DNA of 53,206 nt from Verrucomicrobiota bacterium (lineage in GTDB: Bacteria; Verrucomicrobiota; Verrucomicrobiia; Limisphaerales; UBA8199): the NCBI GenBank assembly GCA_029974925.1, contig JARKQH010000014.1, positions 1-53,206 of the forward strand, written 5' to 3'. Position 1 is the first letter of the stretch. Every line of letters begins with the position of its first letter. Shown piece by piece: positions 43,618 through 52,884 of this stretch. The notes below the pieces were generated by a model. That model was not told the DNA's origin. It made no database searches and saw only the letters and a list, made by a program, of their open reading frames with translations. A program made the translations under genes and the position numbers.

Positions 43618-44853
43618 TCATCGCTTCCGGCGGGCGGGGCCGAAATAGTAGCCGCCCCGAATCCGGGCGCCGGTGATGCGGCGGACCTCGCCGCCCGGTT
43701 GCCCCGGTTTGCCCTGCTCGAACAGGGCGGTGTACCGATAGTCGAAGTTCTCGAGTTTGACCCGCGGGATTTTCTGATTGATGAACCGTTCGATGGCCTG
43801 CACGTGGCGGGCGTCCTCAGCCACCATGAGCGTGAAGGCGTCGCCCGAGGCCTCCATCCGGCCGGTGCGCCCAATGCGGTGAATGTAATCCTCGGGATGT
43901 TGGGGCACGTCGTAATTGATCACATGGCTGACGTCCGCGATGTCCAGTCCCCGGGCCGCAATATCCGTGGCGACGAGCACCTCATAACGGCCATCCCGAA
44001 AGCCGCGCAGCGCCTGCTCGCGCTCGCGCTGGGTCCGGTTCGAGTGCAGGACGGCCACGGCGTGGTTGTTCCGCTTGAGCAGGTGCGCCACCCGGTCCGC
44101 CCCATGCTTGGTCCGGCAGAACACGATCACCGAGTCGTAGTTCACCCGTTTGAGCAATTCAAGCAGCAGGTCGGTTTTTTGAGAATCGGAGACCGGATAA
44201 ATGACGTGTTTGACGGTCTCGGCCGGCGTCCGGCGCGCGCCGATTTCGACCGTCTGAGGGTCTTTCATCGCCCAGCGGATGAGGGTTTCGATCTCGGGCG
44301 GAATCGTGGCCGAGAACAGGGAGGTGTGGCGTTCGCGCGGGCATTTCTGCACGATGCGCCTCACATCCGGCAGGAACCCCATGTCCAGCATCCGGTCGGC
44401 TTCGTCCAGCACCAGGTACTGAATGTGATCCAGCCGGCAGACGTTCTGTTGCATCAGGTCCAACAGCCGGCCCGGCGTGGCCACCACCACATCCACGCCT
44501 TGCGCCAGCGCCTCCCGCTGGCGCCCGTACCCCACCCCCCCAAATACCACCGCGATGCGCAAGTCGGTAAACCGGGCAAAATCCCGCAACGCGGTTTCCA
44601 CCTGGGCGGCGAGCTCACGCGTCGGCTCCAGCACCAGCAGCCGCGGCTGCGGCTGGTGCGATCCGAGCTTGGACAGAATGGGCAGCCCGAACGCCGCGGT
44701 CTTGCCCGTGCCCGTTTGCGCGCTGCCGATCACATCCCGCCCTTCAAGAATCAACGGGATCGCGCGGAGCTGGATCGGCGTCGGTTCGACGTAGCCCATG
44801 GCGCGCACCCCGTTCAAAATCGCGTGGGAGAGGCCAAACTTGGTAAATGCCAT
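43618..44853 (-). CDS. DEAD-box ATP-dependent RNA helicase, RhlE type
   Basis: 411 residues with the DEAD core: Q motif GYVEPTPIQLRAIPLI, Walker A SAQTGTGKTAAFGLP, LVLEPTRELAAQVE, VVATPGRLLDLM, DEAD box YLVLDEADRMLDMGF, FSATIP, VIFCRTKHGAD, ATDIAARGLDIADVSHVINY and HRIGRTGRM. It has only a short basic tail after the second RecA domain (RGGYYFGPARRKR), like RhlE. It unwinds RNA, probably during ribosome assembly or mRNA decay. It lies about 156 bp downstream of asd on the same strand. Confidence 0.95.
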   Translation of the reverse strand: MAFTKFGLSHAILNGVRAMGYVEPTPIQLRAIPLILEGRDVIGSAQTGTGKTAAFGLPILSKLGSHQPQPRLLVLEPTRELAAQVETALRDFARFTDLRIAVVFGGVGYGRQREALAQGVDVVVATPGRLLDLMQQNVCRLDHIQYLVLDEADRMLDMGFLPDVRRIVQKCPRERHTSLFSATIPPEIETLIRWAMKDPQTVEIGARRTPAETVKHVIYPVSDSQKTDLLLELLKRVNYDSVIVFCRTKHGADRVAHLLKRNNHAVAVLHSNRTQREREQALRGFRDGRYEVLVATDIAARGLDIADVSHVINYDVPQHPEDYIHRIGRTGRMEASGDAFTLMVAEDARHVQAIERFINQKIPRVKLENFDYRYTALFEQGKPGQPGGEVRRITGARIRGGYYFGPARRKR

Positions 44854-44974
44854 GCCCCCATCCTAACAGCCCGCCCCAAAAAGGAAAGTGTTTCCCTTCG
44901 ACACAATTTTCGTTGTCCTTGAAACGCCGGGCCTGGCGTGGGCTGGCGCTGTCGCGCCTCCTTCGGCGGGCTGC

Positions 44975-46477
44975 TCAGCGCAGGAGCAGGAACGAGGATA
45001 GCGGCAGTTGGATCAGGCGCGGATCCACCACCTCGGATGCCTCGCCCTGGGTGATCAGCAGGCCGAATGGGGCGTTGTTGGCCGCCTTCTCGATAAAGGA
45101 CCGCAGCCCCTCGGTATCTCGCAGGGGGTCAATTTTTGCCTGGTACTTTACTTCGACGGGAATGCGTTTGACGCCAATCGTCATGACAAAGTCAACCTCG
45201 GGCTCGCCCTCCCTTTCGGGAAAATGCGCCAGGTCCAGCCCCGTGATCGTTGACAACACCGCACCGGTCACACTTTCCGCCAGATGCCCGGCTATCACGG
45301 TCAGTTCAGGCTGCTCGCGCAACCGTTTGGGATTCAGCGGAATCTGCTCCTGCAACCAGCTCGCCCGCAGACCATGATCCACCAGGCACAACTTCGCACT
45401 GCCCCGCTTGCGTTTGAGACGGATCTCCAGCGGATGAATCAGCCGCAGCAGCAACGTGTCACCGAGAAAACGAAGGTAGGCATTGATCCGCTGAGCGCCC
45501 ACATTGGCGCGCAGCACGCGCTGGGCTTCCCGGGCCAGGGTCTGGATCGTCGGGGCTTGACCGGCATACCGACAGCATAGCCGAAACAATTCCTCCAGGA
45601 GCGAGGCGTCGCGCTTCCGGCCTTTCTCACCCAGACGCAGATCATGTTGAATGACCCGTTTGATCACGGTCTCGTTTAACTGATCGGCCACTTGCTCCCA
45701 AGGAACCTCAGCGCGCAGGTGAGCCAGAGGGTAGCCGCCCCGCTCGGAAAAAGCCTCAAACGCGGCATCCCGGGCCACTTGCCGGGATTGCCCGTGCGCC
45801 CGCAATTCCGCCCAAAAGGCTGGTTGCGTGAGGCTCTCCAGCCCGTTGTCCGGCAAATACGGCTCTCCCAGCTCAATCCCTCGGAGCGCACCGATTTCCG
45901 TCAGGGACAGCGTTCCCGCCTCCAAAGTGGTGATGCGCCCAGCCAGACTGTCCCGCCCCGCCTCAATCCGGAGCGCCGAGCTGCCCGTCACCACCACTTG
46001 CAGGGAGGAGGCATCCACCAAGGACTTCAATTGGGGCGCCCAGTGGTCCAGATTTTGCACTTCGTCCAGCAGCACCAGGGCCGGGGCTCCCGCCCGTGCG
46101 GCTTCGTTGAACGTGCAGCCCAGCACGGCGCGCTCAAACCAATCCGCGATCCGCAGGATCGGCGATTCAAACTTCCCCAGCTCGCGCAAATCATCGAATT
46201 GAACCCGCAAAATCCGACGGCCCTCCACGCCCGCCGCGAGCATGTCCTCCACCACATGGAGCTGGGCTGTCGTCTTGCCGATCTGGCGCGGACCCCGCAC
46301 GACCACCACGGGAGCCAGTTTCCATTTCAGCCGGCGATGAATCTGCCCGACCAGATGCCGCCGATGCGGCGGCAGCACGGGCATCGGCCGCCCCTCCCAC
46401 CATGGGTTCTGGCGTCGCAGGTCTTCCACCAGCTCGGCCGGCAGGGCCAGTTGCGAAACTACAAACTCTGTTTTCAT
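44975..46477 (-). CDS. AAA ATPase with C-terminal DUF4143 domain
   Basis: 500 residues. Walker A is in VVVVRGPRQIGKTTAQLHVV, Walker B in ALVLLDEVQNLDHWAPQLK, and the sensor in LQVVVTGSSALRIEAGRDSL. The C-terminal DUF4143 module ends with EPEVDFVMTIGVKRIPVEVK, which has the E-x-D...E-x-K layout of a PD-(D/E)XK-type nuclease-like domain. Such ATPases are scattered and often transferred; function is unknown (a defence or toxin-linked role has been suggested for some). It stands alone, next to the tRNA-Gln gene, a classic integration site, though I see no integrase or repeat that would prove insertion. Confidence 0.87.
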   Translation of the reverse strand: MKTEFVVSQLALPAELVEDLRRQNPWWEGRPMPVLPPHRRHLVGQIHRRLKWKLAPVVVVRGPRQIGKTTAQLHVVEDMLAAGVEGRRILRVQFDDLRELGKFESPILRIADWFERAVLGCTFNEAARAGAPALVLLDEVQNLDHWAPQLKSLVDASSLQVVVTGSSALRIEAGRDSLAGRITTLEAGTLSLTEIGALRGIELGEPYLPDNGLESLTQPAFWAELRAHGQSRQVARDAAFEAFSERGGYPLAHLRAEVPWEQVADQLNETVIKRVIQHDLRLGEKGRKRDASLLEELFRLCCRYAGQAPTIQTLAREAQRVLRANVGAQRINAYLRFLGDTLLLRLIHPLEIRLKRKRGSAKLCLVDHGLRASWLQEQIPLNPKRLREQPELTVIAGHLAESVTGAVLSTITGLDLAHFPEREGEPEVDFVMTIGVKRIPVEVKYQAKIDPLRDTEGLRSFIEKAANNAPFGLLITQGEASEVVDPRLIQLPLSSFLLLR

Positions 46478-46631
46478 CGTTGGAAACCGTGGTCTCGTTC
46501 AAAGAAAGTCAAGTGTCTGGCGCCAAGTCTCCGCATCCATGCCCCCAACGATGGGCTCGGAGACCGAGACGACCACGGGCTCAGTCCTAACTTGGCGTCT
46601 TCGGCGCGGAACGCCAGCCCAAATTTTCCTT

Positions 46632-46660
46632 TTGCGCCCAAACGGTCCAAACGCTAATTT
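46632..46660 (+). promoter_or_regulatory. promoter of the tRNA-Gln gene
   Basis: TTGCGC (46632-46637), 17-bp spacer, TAATTT (46655-46660), ending 12 bases before the mature tRNA 5' end. The surrounding bases are more AT-rich than the local average. It is a reasonable sigma-70-type promoter and explains the only RNA gene seen in the window. Confidence 0.5.
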
Positions 46661-46671
46661 ATCGCCAGCCT

Positions 46672-46745
46672 TGTCCGGTGGTGTAATGGTAGCACAAGAG
46701 TCTTTGGAGCTCTTTGTCATGGTTCGAATCCATGCCGGACAGCCA
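46672..46745 (+). tRNA. tRNA-Gln (anticodon UUG)
   Basis: Complete cloverleaf by eye. The acceptor stem TGTCCGG (46672-46678) pairs with CCGGACA, the discriminator is G, and CCA is encoded (46743-46745). The D arm is GTGT/GCAC. Anticodon stem AGAGT/GCTCT encloses loop CTTTGGA, giving anticodon TTG. The T arm is CATGG/CCATG with TTCGAAT. The loop and arms are like other bacterial tRNA-Gln. It lies between the DUF4143 ATPase gene and the quinone oxidoreductase. Confidence 0.95.
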
Positions 46746-46836
46746 TCCCCTCGAAGCCGCGCCGCAACAGGCTGACAGTGCGGCGGGGGGAACTTGAGGC
46801 AGTGACTGGCCAACTTGAATACCAACGCTCGCGCCG

Positions 46837-47829
46837 ATGAAAGCCGCGTTTATCACCCAAACCGGACCGCCTGAAGTGATTCAATACGGAGACTTGCCAG
46901 ACCCCAAACCCGGACCAAACCAGTGTCTCATCAAAGTCGCTGCCGTGGATGTCAACCCGGTGGACACCTATATCCGGGCGGGCCTGGTGCCGGCCAAACT
47001 CACCTTTCCTTTCATTGTCGGTTGTGATCTGGCAGGCACCGTCCTGGAAGTGGGTTCGGCGGTTAAAGCGTTTCGCCCCGGCCAGCGGGTTTGGGCGACC
47101 AACCAGAGTTTTGGGGGACGCCAGGGGACTTTTTCCGAATTGGCCGTTGTGGATGAGCAGTGGCTTTATCCCACCCCCGACGGCGTGACGGATCAAGCCA
47201 TTGCCGCGCTTTCGCTGGTGGCGGTCACGGCTCATCTGGGCCTGGTGCGCGACGCAAAGTTGAAGGCCGGCGAAATCCTGTTCGTTCATGGCGGGTCGGG
47301 GGGCGTGGGGTCTTGCGTCGTGCAACTGGCCAAGATTCTTGGGGCGCGGGTCATCACCACCGCGGGGAACGAGGCCAAGGCGCTGGTTTGCCGGGAACTG
47401 GGAGCGGACCTGGTGATCAATTACCGAACCGAAAATGTCGAGGAACAAGTCAAGGCGTTTGCCCCCCAAGGCGTCCATGTCTGGTGGGAGACCTTGCGCG
47501 AGCCGGATTTCGAACGCACCGTTCCGCTGCTGGCCATGCGCGGAAGAATGGTGATCATGGCCGGCCGCGAGGCCAGGCCGGTGTTTCCGGTCGGGCCATT
47601 CTACGTCAAAGGCTGCTCCCTCCACGGCTTCGCCATGTTCAATGCGACAGCCGAAGAATTGCGCGCTGCCGCCGCGGATATCAACCAGTGGGCTGCCCAC
47701 GGCACGCTCAAACCGCGAATAGACCGGGTTCTGCCCCTGTCCCAAACTGCGGCCGCCCATCGCTTGCAGGAGGAGAGCACCATTCACAAGTCCGGCGCGC
47801 TCACCGGCAAGATCGTGCTGACACCCTGA
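46837..47829 (+). CDS. NAD(P)H:quinone oxidoreductase-like MDR protein
   Basis: 330 residues of the medium-chain dehydrogenase/reductase superfamily. The N-terminal GroES-like domain has AAVDVNPVDTYIRAG, FPFIVGCDLAGTVLEVGS and FRPGQRVWATN. The Rossmann motif is FVHGGSGGVGSCVVQLAKIL. The zinc ligands of alcohol dehydrogenases are absent, which places it with the zeta-crystallin/QOR group that reduces quinones or enones with NADPH. It starts 92 bp after the tRNA. Confidence 0.93.
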   Translation: MKAAFITQTGPPEVIQYGDLPDPKPGPNQCLIKVAAVDVNPVDTYIRAGLVPAKLTFPFIVGCDLAGTVLEVGSAVKAFRPGQRVWATNQSFGGRQGTFSELAVVDEQWLYPTPDGVTDQAIAALSLVAVTAHLGLVRDAKLKAGEILFVHGGSGGVGSCVVQLAKILGARVITTAGNEAKALVCRELGADLVINYRTENVEEQVKAFAPQGVHVWWETLREPDFERTVPLLAMRGRMVIMAGREARPVFPVGPFYVKGCSLHGFAMFNATAEELRAAAADINQWAAHGTLKPRIDRVLPLSQTAAAHRLQEESTIHKSGALTGKIVLTP

Positions 47830-47851
47830 CGTCCCAAAGAATTCAACAGCG

Positions 47852-47870
47852 GGGCAGGGGCCCCCTGCCC
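47852..47870. terminator. strong GC hairpin between convergent genes
   Basis: GGGCAGGG (47852-47859) pairs perfectly with CCCTGCCC (47863-47870) around a 3-base loop, between the stops of the quinone oxidoreductase and the GH57 enzyme. No T-tract follows on either strand, so it may act as a bidirectional pause or RNA-stabilising hairpin. Its position fits a shared terminator. Confidence 0.4.
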
Positions 47871-47874
47871 GGGG

Positions 47875-49449
47875 TCATTCCCAGAGGCGGTAATCCAGCT
47901 CCGGAAACAGGTTGTCTTGGGCTTCCACCGCGGCCAGCGCCGCTTCGTCAACGCGGTCCTGGGTCAGTTCCCTCTCGAGACGGTCGAATCGCCGCAGGTG
48001 GTCCACGACACGGCGCCGGGCATAATCCGCGCTGGTGCCGGTGTGGAGAATGAAGGGCCAGTCGCTGGCCTGCGCCAGCAGCAGTTCCCGCCCCGCCTGC
48101 TGGAGCGCGCGATGTTGGAGAGGCCCGGGGTTCGGGAACCGGCGAACCAGGTCGCTCATTCGCAACTGGGCGGCGGCGAGCTGGCGGAACACCCATTCAT
48201 TTTTCTCGTTGAGCCACACGCGCCAGCCGCCACCTTCGCCCCAGCTCGAGGCGGCGGGAGTGGCAACCTGGTTGGTCGGATGCTCGCGGAGGTAGTCGCC
48301 GGGCGTAATTAGACGCACGGTTTGCTTTTCAACGCAGATTGTCCGAACCAGGGCATCCAGAAACTCCGGGCCCTCAAACCACCAATGACCGAATAGTTCG
48401 GCGTCGTAAGGCGCCACGATCGCCGGCGGCCGGTCCAGCAGGCCGGCGAGCCTCCACGCCTGCTCCGCTCGCGCCGCCAGGAAGTGCGCGGCGTGTTCAT
48501 TGACCGCCGCCAGGGCCGCCGGCCGTTCGTAAATGGCCTTCGGCCCGGTGCCGCCGGTGATGCGGTGATATTTGATTCCCGTAAAGCTCCGAATCCCGCC
48601 GGCCGCCAGATAGGGGCGCAGATAATCCAGGTCCAAGTCGAACCCGATATCGCGATAAAAATCGCGGTAACGAGCATCCCCGGGATACCCCTCAGTCCGG
48701 CTCCAAACCTGCCGCGCGCAGGCTTGGTCGCGGGCGAACGCAGCCACTTCCGCCCGGGTGTAAACCGGCGCAAAGGGACCGTAACGGGGGCGGGGACGCG
48801 CGTGGAGCAATCCGTGAGTTTCGGTGATGAACCAGCGCAAGCCAGCCAGCCTCAGCACCTCCTCCAGCCCTTCATAATAGGCGCATTCCGGCAGCCAGAT
48901 GCCCTCCGGGTCCCGGCCGAAACAACGCCGGTAGTCCTCCCGCGCAATGCCGAGCTGGGCGCGGACCGACGGCGGATGATTCGCCAGCAGCGGCAACAGG
49001 GCGTGAGTCGCCGCGCTGGTGATGATTTCAATTCGGCCCGCATCCTGGTAATGCCGAAAAGCATTCACCAAATCGCCGCCCCAACCACGGTAGGTCTCCC
49101 GCGCCGCCACAAACCGCTCCAGGTAAAATTCCGCCAGCGGCCGCAACCGGGGTTCCCACACAGTGCGAAGGGCCTCCTTTTCGGCCAGCTCGATCAGTTC
49201 CTCGAGATGACGCTGGTATCGCCCTTGCAGCAGCGGGTCCCGCAGCATCGCGCACAACGTCGGCGTCAGGGAAATCGTCACTCGCGCGGCCAGTCCGGCC
49301 TCCTGCCACTTCTCCAACAGTTGCAGCAGGGGCAGATAACACTCCGTCATCGCCTCGAACAGCCAGTTCTCCTCCAGAAAACGGTCATGCTCCGGATGCC
49401 GGACAAACGGCAGGTGCGCATGCAGCACCAGGCAAAGGTAACCCTCCAT
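47875..49449 (-). CDS. GH57 1,4-alpha-glucan branching enzyme
   Basis: About 524 residues. The GH57 opening is GYLCLVLHAHLPFVRHPEH. The nucleophile glutamate lies in GIWLPECAYYEGLEEVL and the acid Asp in VAPYDAELFGHWWFEGPEFL. The length and the C-terminal helical region (FIMHTGTSAD-like, here FILHTGTSADYARRRVVDH) match branching enzymes of this family. It makes alpha-1,6 branches in glycogen. The ATG shares its A with the TGA stop of the DUF4912 gene (a GTG one codon up is the alternative), so the two are translationally coupled. Confidence 0.92.
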   Translation of the reverse strand: MEGYLCLVLHAHLPFVRHPEHDRFLEENWLFEAMTECYLPLLQLLEKWQEAGLAARVTISLTPTLCAMLRDPLLQGRYQRHLEELIELAEKEALRTVWEPRLRPLAEFYLERFVAARETYRGWGGDLVNAFRHYQDAGRIEIITSAATHALLPLLANHPPSVRAQLGIAREDYRRCFGRDPEGIWLPECAYYEGLEEVLRLAGLRWFITETHGLLHARPRPRYGPFAPVYTRAEVAAFARDQACARQVWSRTEGYPGDARYRDFYRDIGFDLDLDYLRPYLAAGGIRSFTGIKYHRITGGTGPKAIYERPAALAAVNEHAAHFLAARAEQAWRLAGLLDRPPAIVAPYDAELFGHWWFEGPEFLDALVRTICVEKQTVRLITPGDYLREHPTNQVATPAASSWGEGGGWRVWLNEKNEWVFRQLAAAQLRMSDLVRRFPNPGPLQHRALQQAGRELLLAQASDWPFILHTGTSADYARRRVVDHLRRFDRLERELTQDRVDEAALAAVEAQDNLFPELDYRLWE

Positions 49450-51014
49450 CACTCCACGTTTTCCGGCGCCGGCGTCTTGAGCGACGGGTCCTGAAGATGC
49501 GCCCGCACCTCCCCTTCGGCCACCGTTGAGCGGGAGAAGGTGAGACGGACGCGCCGCGTCTCGCCCCCGCTGCCGGTGGCGGCAATGGGCAGTTCGTACA
49601 CGCCGTCCGGCAGCGCAAAACGGTAGCTGAAACTGCCATCCGGCCGCAGTCGAATCCGCCGGTCCCCAATCATCACCTCGGCCTCCGGGCCGGCAGCCCC
49701 ATAAACCACCAGCTCGGCATTGATGCTAAACCAGGACCGGGAAGATTCGCCGGCGGACGGCGCTGCGGCCGCAGGGCTTGATATGGGCTCGGCAGCGGCC
49801 TGTGCCAGCATCGCTTCGACTTGGGCGGCGGCTTGAGCTTCCGCTTCGGCCGCAGGCATTCCTGCCTCCGCCAGCCGCCTGGCTTCTCCTTGGATCAGCC
49901 GCTCAATTTCCAGCGATCCGATGCTTTCCCGCCGGATGGAACACTCGGTCACGATAGCAGCCAGCGCCTGCTCCTGTTCCGCATGCCATGGGAATGCTGC
50001 CTCAATCGGCTGCGGTCCAGGCTGGGGCTGAGAAAACTCCGCATGAGGCGTTGCCGGGGCAGGCGCTCTTGCTGCAAGTTCGGCGCGAGCGGCCGCAGGC
50101 TTCTTTCCCGCAGGAATGGCAACTGCGGTTGGCGGCGGCTGGGCTTGCTCAACCTGTCTTCCACCATTATGGCGGAACGCTGCCGGTAACGGGCTGGATG
50201 AAGCGGCGCTGGGGGTCGGAGCGCTCACCGGTTTCGGAACTGCCTCCGCCGGCCTCTCAAGGCGCACCGCCTCACCGGCGCAAGCGGCTTTCGGAACCAC
50301 GGTCGCAAATTCAACGGGCCGCTCCTCGGACGGCTGTTCAACCGGCGTCGTCGCCGGGGCGGACAACGCAAGGCGATTCCAAGCCTCATTCTGCCCATAA
50401 AAGCCCAGCTCGGCCTGGTAGGCTGTGCCCCCTTGCGGCACGTGCACGAACCAAGAACGGGACTCCGGATGAACATGAATCTCTGGCAGGGAATTGGCAG
50501 GCGATTCAGCCTGCCAGACCCGTAACACGGGATGACGGTCCTTGGACAGGCGATTGCAGGCTTGTTGTTGCTCCGGCGGCAGTTCCCAGTGCGCGTAAAG
50601 GCAGCGGGAATCGCGGGGTATCAGGCTCAGGCCACTCCCACCCCCCAATTCGGGCACATCGGCGACCACGCCGGTTTCGCCCAGCACAGGCTGGGGGGAT
50701 ACCACGTATTTCTGCCCGGGCCCGCTCAGCAAACCCGCTGCGGGCTCATCCCCCTCCAAAAGAATTGGAGGAATGCTCAAAGCTCTTGGAACAGCGTCGC
50801 TCCTCTTCCGTTTGGGCCGTAATGGCCTGACTTTTAAGCTCTTCGGGCGCTTCGGACCAACGCTTCTCTTGGGGCGGAGAGGTGGCCTGCCACGCCTTCG
50901 GCTCGCCTGCGTCCTTTTCCCCCCCCGCCGGACTTTCGAACCCGGCGAATGGACAAGGGCGGAAAGGTTCTTGCCTTTCCTGGCCTTATCTGATTGGGCC
51001 TGTTGAGCTTTCAT
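49449..51014 (-). CDS. DUF4912 protein with long low-complexity linker
   Basis: 521 residues. The N-terminus is very basic (RRGRPPLRPKRSVGPKRPKS), followed by a DUF4912 domain (about 130-240; LIPRDSRCLYAHWELPPEQQ, SWFVHVPQGGTAYQAELGFY). A Pro/Ala/Glu-rich linker (about 245-370), an Ala/Glu-rich helix and a C-terminal beta domain (SWFSINAELVVYGAAGPEAE, DGSFSYRFALPDG) end it. The last part resembles an E-set/CBM fold. DUF4912 genes often sit beside GH57 genes; the product may help bind glycogen. ATG 51014 is chosen because upstream sequence lacks similarity and overlaps the divergent promoter region. Confidence 0.85.
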   Translation of the reverse strand: MKAQQAQSDKARKGKNLSALVHSPGSKVRRGGKRTQASRRRGRPPLRPKRSVGPKRPKSLKVRPLRPKRKRSDAVPRALSIPPILLEGDEPAAGLLSGPGQKYVVSPQPVLGETGVVADVPELGGGSGLSLIPRDSRCLYAHWELPPEQQQACNRLSKDRHPVLRVWQAESPANSLPEIHVHPESRSWFVHVPQGGTAYQAELGFYGQNEAWNRLALSAPATTPVEQPSEERPVEFATVVPKAACAGEAVRLERPAEAVPKPVSAPTPSAASSSPLPAAFRHNGGRQVEQAQPPPTAVAIPAGKKPAAARAELAARAPAPATPHAEFSQPQPGPQPIEAAFPWHAEQEQALAAIVTECSIRRESIGSLEIERLIQGEARRLAEAGMPAAEAEAQAAAQVEAMLAQAAAEPISSPAAAAPSAGESSRSWFSINAELVVYGAAGPEAEVMIGDRRIRLRPDGSFSYRFALPDGVYELPIAATGSGGETRRVRLTFSRSTVAEGEVRAHLQDPSLKTPAPENVE

Positions 51015-51182
51015 GTGAACCGGGCCCCCCGCAGTTTCTGGCCGGGCGTGCTTCTGACGGCGGGCAGAATACGAGAAATCGCCCACTCTCGCAACCGTGA
51101 ATTTGACCGTGATTTGACCCTTGTCAGCTCGGCAGCACTTGCCAGCACCGTCTGGACAGTGTTTATTGAGTTTGTCCATTGG

Positions 51183-51599
51183 ATGAACGCGTCATCGGCT
51201 AACCGGAGCGAAGGGGCAAAAGCCAGGGCCGCGCTGATTTACGTGGTTGATGATGAGCCGATGATCCTCGACCTGGCACGGGCCATCCTCATCCCGGAGG
51301 GCCACCGGGTCGAGTGTTTTCGGGACCCGGCAACGGCCCTTCAGGCGTTTGCAGCCCAGGAACCGCGGCCGGACCTGGTTATAGCGGATTTCAACATGCA
51401 CCCGATGAATGGGTTCGAGTTCCTGCAAGCCATGCGGCGCATTCACCCCGCCCAGCGCGTCCTGATGATCAGCGGAGCGGTCAGCGCTTCGTTCTTCGAC
51501 TCTGTCGCCTGCCGGCCAAACCGGTTCCTGGCCAAGCCCTACAAGGCCGGCCAGCTTCTCGAAGCTGTGCAAGCCTTGCTGACCCCCAAAACGGATTGA
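51183..51599 (+). CDS. single-domain response regulator (receiver only)
   Basis: 138 residues: LIYVVDDEPMILDLARAILI (acidic pocket Asp-Asp), the phospho-acceptor in LVIADFNMHPMNGFEFLQ, Ser in LMISGAVSAS and Lys in FLAKPYKAG. There is no output domain, so it is CheY-like and acts through protein contacts or a phosphorelay. No kinase gene adjoins it. ATG 51183 is the likely start; upstream codons are not receiver-like. It is divergent from the DUF4912 gene. Confidence 0.88.
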   Translation: MNASSANRSEGAKARAALIYVVDDEPMILDLARAILIPEGHRVECFRDPATALQAFAAQEPRPDLVIADFNMHPMNGFEFLQAMRRIHPAQRVLMISGAVSASFFDSVACRPNRFLAKPYKAGQLLEAVQALLTPKTD

Positions 51600-51636
51600 G
51601 TTTCTTTGTAAAACTGGTGCAATTCCCAATGACTTT

Positions 51637-52410
51637 ATGAAAAAGATACTGATTGGAGGCCTGATTGCCGTCGTGCTGTTGCTGGTCGTGGGCTTGGTCG
51701 CGGGCCATTTGTTCCTGGATCGGGCCGTCAAGCATGGGATCGAAACCGTCGGTCCCATGGTCACCAAGGTGGATGTCCGGCTCGATGGGGTCAATGTTTC
51801 GGTCCTGTCCGGTTCGGGCAAAATCAAAGGCTTGGTGGTCGGCAACCCCGAAGGCTTCAAGAGTCCCTCGGCCATCAAGGTCGGCAGCGCCAGTCTGGCC
51901 ATCCAACCTTCCTCCGTGTTGTCCGACAAAATCATCATCCGCTCGGTGGACGTGCAGGCCCCCGAGATCACCTTCGAAACCGATCTCCGAAAAAACAACC
52001 TCAGCAAACTGCTCGAAAACGTTGAATCTGCGACCGGCCAGACCGGGGCCGATTCCCAGCCGCCCGCCCAGGAACAGAACCAGACCAGGCTGCAGGTGGA
52101 CGACTTCCGGGTTACCGGCGGCAAAATCAATGTCAGCCTGACCATGCTCGGCGGCAAATCCGTCACCGTGCCGCTGCCGGACATTCACCTCACCGGCTTG
52201 GGGCAGGGCCCCGAGGGCGTCACCGGCGCCGAACTGACCAAGCGGGTATTGAGTGAGTTAACCCGCGTGGCAATTCCCGCCGCCATGGACGCCGCGAAGG
52301 AACTCGCCAAGGGAGCGGGTGACATCATTGAGGGCGTGGGCAAGGAATCCCTCGAAGGCGTGCGCAAAACGACCAAGGGAATCACCGACCTCTTCAAGAA
52401 AAAGGAGTAA
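51637..52410 (+). CDS. AsmA-like membrane-anchored protein
   Basis: 257 residues. An N-terminal membrane anchor (MKKILIGGLIAVVLLLVVGL) is followed by repeating beta-strands (VDVRLDGVNVSVLSGSGKIK, GLVVGNPEGFKSPSAIKV, FETDLRKNNLSKLLENV). Such DUF748/AsmA-type beta repeats are typical of envelope lipid-transport proteins. A Lys-rich amphipathic tail ends it (GVRKTTKGITDLFKKKE). Its job is unknown. It follows the receiver gene by 37 bp and may be co-transcribed. Confidence 0.75.
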   Translation: MKKILIGGLIAVVLLLVVGLVAGHLFLDRAVKHGIETVGPMVTKVDVRLDGVNVSVLSGSGKIKGLVVGNPEGFKSPSAIKVGSASLAIQPSSVLSDKIIIRSVDVQAPEITFETDLRKNNLSKLLENVESATGQTGADSQPPAQEQNQTRLQVDDFRVTGGKINVSLTMLGGKSVTVPLPDIHLTGLGQGPEGVTGAELTKRVLSELTRVAIPAAMDAAKELAKGAGDIIEGVGKESLEGVRKTTKGITDLFKKKE

Positions 52411-52764
52411 CGCCCCTTCAACTGCGCCACCCGGGTCCTTGCGTGCACTGCGGTGGCAAATGTAGCGCCACACCGGTCAGCAAGGCTGAAGGCTGAAGGC
52501 CGGCGGCCCAGGTGTTGCCGGCCACCACCGCGTGCCTGGTGCGGCCGCACTCCGTGGCGCGCCGTCGGCAAGAGAATCGGCGCGCGAGCGCGGGCGTTTC
52601 TGTCCGCCTCGGAACGATGATTCCAACGAATCCGCCATCGTGCGGCGGGTCTCCGACCGGCGGTATCCTCCCAATGCCGCAACCAGCGGACCGGACCGCC
52701 GTGGCGCAATCACGCCCGCCCTCCAATCTCCCCCGCGCCCGAAATCAGCAAACCCTCTTGGGGA

Positions 52765-52884
52765 GGCGACGTCTCGTCGCCACGCCTGCCCATCCCCTCG
52801 CAACCCAAAACTTTTTCTGGGACGAGACGTCCCAGCCCCCACCCAGGCGCTCAATGACTTCGGGGGAGGCGACGTCTCGTCGCC
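52765..52884. repeat. three related GACGTCTCGTC-type hairpin repeats
   Basis: Two copies of GGCGAC-GTCTC-GTCGCC (52765-52781 and 52868-52884) flank a related inverted element GGGACG-AGA-CGTCCC (52819-52833). Each folds into a six-base stem with a short loop. The first and third are in the same orientation and have GGGGAGGCGAC context in common. Repeats of this sort are frequent between genes in verrucomicrobial genomes; no function is known to me. Confidence 0.65.

Noticed and set aside
46499..46825. 108-codon minus-strand open frame across the tRNA
   Set aside because: Covers the antisense of tRNA-Gln, so it is very unlikely to be coding; the VSVSEPIVGGMDAETW stretch may be a repeat remnant but I cannot support it.
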